This document shows positions 60,898 to 64,000 of a stretch of 64,000 nucleotides of DNA, piece by piece. The notes under the pieces were generated by a model. It did no database searches. It was not told the origin of the DNA and saw only the letters and a list, made by a program, of their open reading frames with translations. This DNA is from Microtetraspora glauca (GTDB lineage: Bacteria; Actinomycetota; Actinomycetes; Streptosporangiales; Streptosporangiaceae). Location: positions 248,001-312,000 of the forward strand of contig BBYL01000008.1 of assembly GCA_001570385.1 (NCBI GenBank), written 5' to 3'. Position 1 is the first letter of the stretch, and every line of letters starts with the position of its first letter. The translations under genes and the position numbers were made by a program.

Positions 60898-62441
60898 CTC
60901 TCGGCCTCTCCACCGGCTCCCGCGCCGGTCTCCCCGGCGAGAAGGGTCGCGCGCACGATCTTCCCGGTCGCCGTCCTCGGCAGCTCGGGAAGGATCCTGA
61001 TCCTCTTGGGCACCTTGTATCCGGGCAGGAACCTCCTGCAGTGCTCGATGACGGCCTGCTCCGTCAGCCCGTCGTCGCGGGGGACGACGGCGGCGCACAC
61101 CAGCCGGCCCCACACGTCGTCGGGCACGCCGTACACCGCGCATTCGAGGATCTCGGGCATCTGGTCGATGACGTTCTCGACCTCGGCCGGATGGACGTTC
61201 TCCCCGCCGGTCACGATCATGTGGTCGGACCTGCCCTCGACGTGCACGTAGCCGTCCCCGTCGAGGTAGCCGACGTCGCGCGTGTTGAGCCAGCCGCCGG
61301 TCAGGACGCTCCGGGTGGCGTCGTCCCTTCCGATGTAGCCGCGCATCATGAACGGCGTGCGGAAGTGCAGCTCACCGGGGGTCCCGACCGGCACCTCCTC
61401 ACCGGTCACCAGGTCGCGCACGCTCAGCTCGACGTTCTCCACGAGCCGCCCCGCCGACGCCAGCCGACCGGCGTTCTCCGGATCGAGCCGGTGGTCCTCC
61501 GGCGGGAGGCAGGTGACCGGGGCTCCGGCCTCCGTCATGCCGTAGATCTGGCAGAGCTCGCATCCCAGCACGTCGATGGCCTCGCTGAGCAGGCTCACCG
61601 TGATCGGGGACGCGCCGTAGGCGACATGCCGCAGGTCGGGCAGCGGCCTCGGATGCTTCTGCAGGTGATCGACGATCGCCCGGATCAGGGTCGGCACGAG
61701 GACCGTGTGCGTGATGCGGTGCCCGGCCAGTTCCTCGACCAGCGATGCCGGAGCGCCGCCCGCGACGTACACCTGCGTGGTGCCGAAGCGGAGGCCGTAC
61801 TGCACCCAGGTCGCTCCGGCGAGATGGAACACCGGGGGGACGATCAGCTGCCGCGACTCGGTCGTGAACCGGTGGACCTGCGGGTTCGCGACGGACAGCT
61901 CGTTGGCCAGCCGGGTCAGCGGAACCGCCTTCGGAACGCCGGTCGATCCCGAGGTGAAGTAGACGATCGCCTCGTCGTCGTAGCCCGGTTCCAGGGGCTC
62001 CACCGCGGAGGAGTCCGGCCACAGCGGCAGCGTGGAGTCCACCGCCGAATGCGTGGTGAGACCGTGGGCCGCCTCCTGGCCGCGCTCGGCGAACTCGGCG
62101 GTGGACACCAGGTGCGCGAGATCCACGAAGGCCACCGCCTCGCGCTGGCCCGCGGTCGGGAGGCGCCAGTTCAGCCCCACCATGGACGCGCGCCTGCGCC
62201 AGATGGCGAGCAGGACGGCGGGGAAGGCGACGTCGTTCTGTCCCAGCCAGCCGACGCGGGAGCCCGGCCCCACGCCGTGCCCGGCCAGGAACGCGGCGCC
62301 GCGGTCGGCCGCCTCGTCGAGCTCGCGCCACGTCAGGGAGGACGCGGGGCCCACGATCGCGGGCGCGTCGGGGCGCATGCGCGCGTGCGCGCGGACGGCG
62401 GCGTCGATCGTGAGATCGGGCCACTGCTCTTGTCTGGTCAT
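60894..62441 (-). CDS. AMP-forming acyl-CoA synthetase
   Basis: 515 residues from ATG 62441 (ATGA with the hydrolase gene). ANL motifs: YFTSGSTGVPKAV, YGMTEAGAP, GWLNTRDVGYLDGDGYVHVEGRSDHMIVTGGENVHPAEVE and the catalytic lysine in PRTATGKIVR. It would activate a carboxylic acid with CoA, the first step for the beta-oxidation-type enzymes next to it. Confidence 0.94.
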   Translation of the reverse strand: MTRQEQWPDLTIDAAVRAHARMRPDAPAIVGPASSLTWRELDEAADRGAAFLAGHGVGPGSRVGWLGQNDVAFPAVLLAIWRRRASMVGLNWRLPTAGQREAVAFVDLAHLVSTAEFAERGQEAAHGLTTHSAVDSTLPLWPDSSAVEPLEPGYDDEAIVYFTSGSTGVPKAVPLTRLANELSVANPQVHRFTTESRQLIVPPVFHLAGATWVQYGLRFGTTQVYVAGGAPASLVEELAGHRITHTVLVPTLIRAIVDHLQKHPRPLPDLRHVAYGASPITVSLLSEAIDVLGCELCQIYGMTEAGAPVTCLPPEDHRLDPENAGRLASAGRLVENVELSVRDLVTGEEVPVGTPGELHFRTPFMMRGYIGRDDATRSVLTGGWLNTRDVGYLDGDGYVHVEGRSDHMIVTGGENVHPAEVENVIDQMPEILECAVYGVPDDVWGRLVCAAVVPRDDGLTEQAVIEHCRRFLPGYKVPKRIRILPELPRTATGKIVRATLLAGETGAGAGGEAER

Positions 62442-63625
62442 AGCGATCCGGCCCAGCCCCTCTCCGCCATCCAGTTCGTGATCGTTTCGACCGCTTCGGC
62501 CAGGTGCGGAACCTGCGCCTTTCCTGTGTAGTAGTGGTTCGCGCCCTGAACGACGTGCAGGGTCCTGTCCGGATGCCCGACCGCGTCGTACAGGCGCCGG
62601 GTGTGGCTGGGCGTGCACGCGTCGTCCGCCGAGTTGCCGATGACGAGCGTGGGGACGCGCAGGTAGGCGGCGCAGCGTACCCCGTCGCCGTTCGCGTCGT
62701 CGTAGCTCCACTGCGACAACCAGCTCCGCAGGGTGCTGAACCGCGCGAGGCCCACCGGCCCCATGTTCACGACGCGGGGATCGCCGAGGTAGCAGACTCC
62801 GGGAGCACGGTCGTTCGGGTCGACGGCCGGATCGAGCCAGCGAGGGTCGGCCATCGTGCCGTGGGTGACGAAGGCGCGCTCCTCCAGGGGCCGTCCCGAC
62901 GCGCGCAGGTCGTCGAGGGACTCCTTCACCCAGGCGGTGATCCGCCGGTTGCGCGCGATCTGCGCCTCGCGGTACCGCTGGAGGAACTCCGCGCTGTACG
63001 GCGGCCGGTCGGGGTTCGCCGGGTCGTACAGGTCCAGCTCCGGTTCGCGCTTGGCGGGGTCGTTCTCGTCCAGGATGGACGCGTCCATCCACTCGGTGAG
63101 CGTGCCGTGCCTGCTGACGTGCGCGGCGAGGAGCATGACGCCGTCGGCCGGCTGGAGGTCGAGCGCGGCGAGGTCCATCGGGTCGCCCGCCGGGGTGTGG
63201 GTGACGGTTGGCGCCTGCGCCTGCTGCTGGTAGTACAGCGACAGCGAGCCGCCTCCGCTCCAGCCCGCCAGGATCACGTTCCGGTAGCCGAGCCGCTCAC
63301 GGGCGTCGCGTACGCAGGCGCCGAGGTCCTGGACCACCTTCTCCATGATCAGCGCGCTGTCGATGCCGCGATAGCGGCTGTTGCAGTAGATGACGTGGTG
63401 TCCCGCCCTCGGCAGGGCGTTCGTCATCGGCAGGTACGCGCCGCCCCCGATGGGGTGCATGAAGACGATGACGGTGTCGGAGGCCACGTCCCTCGGCTTG
63501 AGCAGGTAGCTCTCCAGCACCACGTTCTCGCCGCTGCCCCCGTACGTGTCGCGGTAGGCGGACCGGTCCTCGAACAGCACCAGATAGGGGATGCGGTCGT
63601 ATTCGTGGCGAGGGGCGGCGGTCAT
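62438..63625 (-). CDS. Alpha/beta hydrolase
   Basis: 395 residues from ATG 63625 (ATGA with the dioxygenase-like gene). Nucleophile elbow GWSGGGS, VIVFMHPIGGGAY as the oxyanion strand, and the catalytic His in QGANHYYTG. The acid is likely in the VIGNSADDACTPS segment. Could hydrolyse a ring-cleavage product, ester or amide. Confidence 0.88.
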   Translation of the reverse strand: MTAAPRHEYDRIPYLVLFEDRSAYRDTYGGSGENVVLESYLLKPRDVASDTVIVFMHPIGGGAYLPMTNALPRAGHHVIYCNSRYRGIDSALIMEKVVQDLGACVRDARERLGYRNVILAGWSGGGSLSLYYQQQAQAPTVTHTPAGDPMDLAALDLQPADGVMLLAAHVSRHGTLTEWMDASILDENDPAKREPELDLYDPANPDRPPYSAEFLQRYREAQIARNRRITAWVKESLDDLRASGRPLEERAFVTHGTMADPRWLDPAVDPNDRAPGVCYLGDPRVVNMGPVGLARFSTLRSWLSQWSYDDANGDGVRCAAYLRVPTLVIGNSADDACTPSHTRRLYDAVGHPDRTLHVVQGANHYYTGKAQVPHLAEAVETITNWMAERGWAGSL

Positions 63626-64000
63626 ATCTGCACCTCGGGAGAGACCTCGGCCTGGACGGCGGACAGGATCGCCTCGCTCGGGACGAGGCGCTGCCGGGTG
63701 TCGATCGAGATGACCTTCCACTCGACCCGCTGATCCACGTCGTGCCGCCGCCTGGACCGCTCGCGGGCCCGTTCCGGCACGCCGTGGTGGATGCCCTGCG
63801 GGGCGTGGGAGATCAGGCCCTCCGGCATCTGGACGCCGAACACGCTGCCACCGTGGTAGAAGGCGACCTCGTCGTAGTCGACGTTGCGGTGGTACCACGG
63901 CATGCGCTCGGCACCGGGGGCCGCCTCGACGGGACGGGGCAGGAAGTGCATCACGTACACCCCGGTGGCCTGCATGAACAGGTGGATGGTGGGCGGCAGG
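63622..64000 (-). CDS. Homogentisate 1,2-dioxygenase-like protein, 5' part outside window
   Basis: Only the last 125 residues are in view. The cupin pattern MHFLPRPVEAAP...PWYHRNVDYDEVAFYHGG...GLISHAPQGIHHG with the His and Glu ligands of the ferrous iron matches the homogentisate dioxygenase family. It overlaps the hydrolase start (ATGA). Suggests an aromatic ring is opened in this pathway. Confidence 0.85.
   Translation of the reverse strand, partial: LPPTIHLFMQATGVYVMHFLPRPVEAAPGAERMPWYHRNVDYDEVAFYHGGSVFGVQMPEGLISHAPQGIHHGVPERARERSRRRHDVDQRVEWKVISIDTRQRLVPSEAILSAVQAEVSPEVQI

Overview
The window is high-GC chromosomal DNA from a filamentous actinobacterium, probably of the Streptosporangiales/Streptomycetales grade. 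That is an inference from the gene families present: a WblA/WhiB4 protein, a BTAD-LysM regulator beside TadE-type genes, a RepSA-type rolling-circle initiator, DUF4239 and HxlR regulators. No rRNA gene or CRISPR array is present.

Left core (1-5.6 kb): an ArsA-like ATPase (cut by the window edge), a WhiB4/WblA iron-sulfur regulator, a class A penicillin-binding protein, a GatB/YqeY protein and a membrane-anchored metallophosphoesterase. This is the conserved actinobacterial block also found as Rv3680-Rv3683 in Mycobacterium. It ends at a tRNA-Pro(CGG) gene.

Integration hotspot (5.57-37.2 kb): the 3' half of the tRNA (43 bp, anticodon loop to discriminator) recurs at 14971, 22663, 34053 and, decayed, at 37166. 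Two complete integrative elements are stacked here. Element 1 (5568-15014) carries int, a small coupled gene, xis, a RepA-like helicase, an HNH nuclease, a GntR regulator and an XRE/peptide-deformylase fusion. It is bounded inside by 136-bp repeats in inverted orientation at its two ends. Element 2 (14971-22705) carries a PD-(D/E)XK-like nuclease, int (with an in-frame UGA), xis, repSA, two GntR regulators and cargo of unknown function. Neither has a recognisable TraB/FtsK transfer gene. Behind every att copy, at 49-61 bp, lies a pair of short direct repeats; element 1, element 2 and the fossil copy 5 have a matching pair about 99 bp before the right-hand att. These behave like element-specific integrase arm sites. 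The next two segments hold older debris: a broken gene, a cold-shock gene, a MerR gene, a frameshifted IS256 element, an FHA/membrane pair sharing an NNVG-DQ motif, a truncated Tad pilus operon with a DUF4262 gene inserted in it, and a flavin monooxygenase with its regulator.

Right part (37.5-64 kb): acyl-CoA-dehydrogenase-fold flavoprotein, two HxlR regulators, RidA, a CtpE-like P-type ATPase, a phosphotransferase, a class II aldolase, and a second threonyl-tRNA synthetase. That synthetase lacks the editing domain and is preceded by a Thr-Thr-Thr leader peptide and a strong terminator, i.e. a predicted attenuator. From 49.6 kb to the end is a catabolic cluster: enoyl-CoA hydratase, sulfatase, a five-gene peptide/nickel-type ABC importer, SDR, thiolase, acyl-CoA dehydrogenase, AMP-ligase, alpha/beta hydrolase and a homogentisate-dioxygenase-like protein, mostly in overlapping (ATGA) operons. 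It looks built to import an organic compound, activate it with CoA and degrade it by beta-oxidation-type steps.
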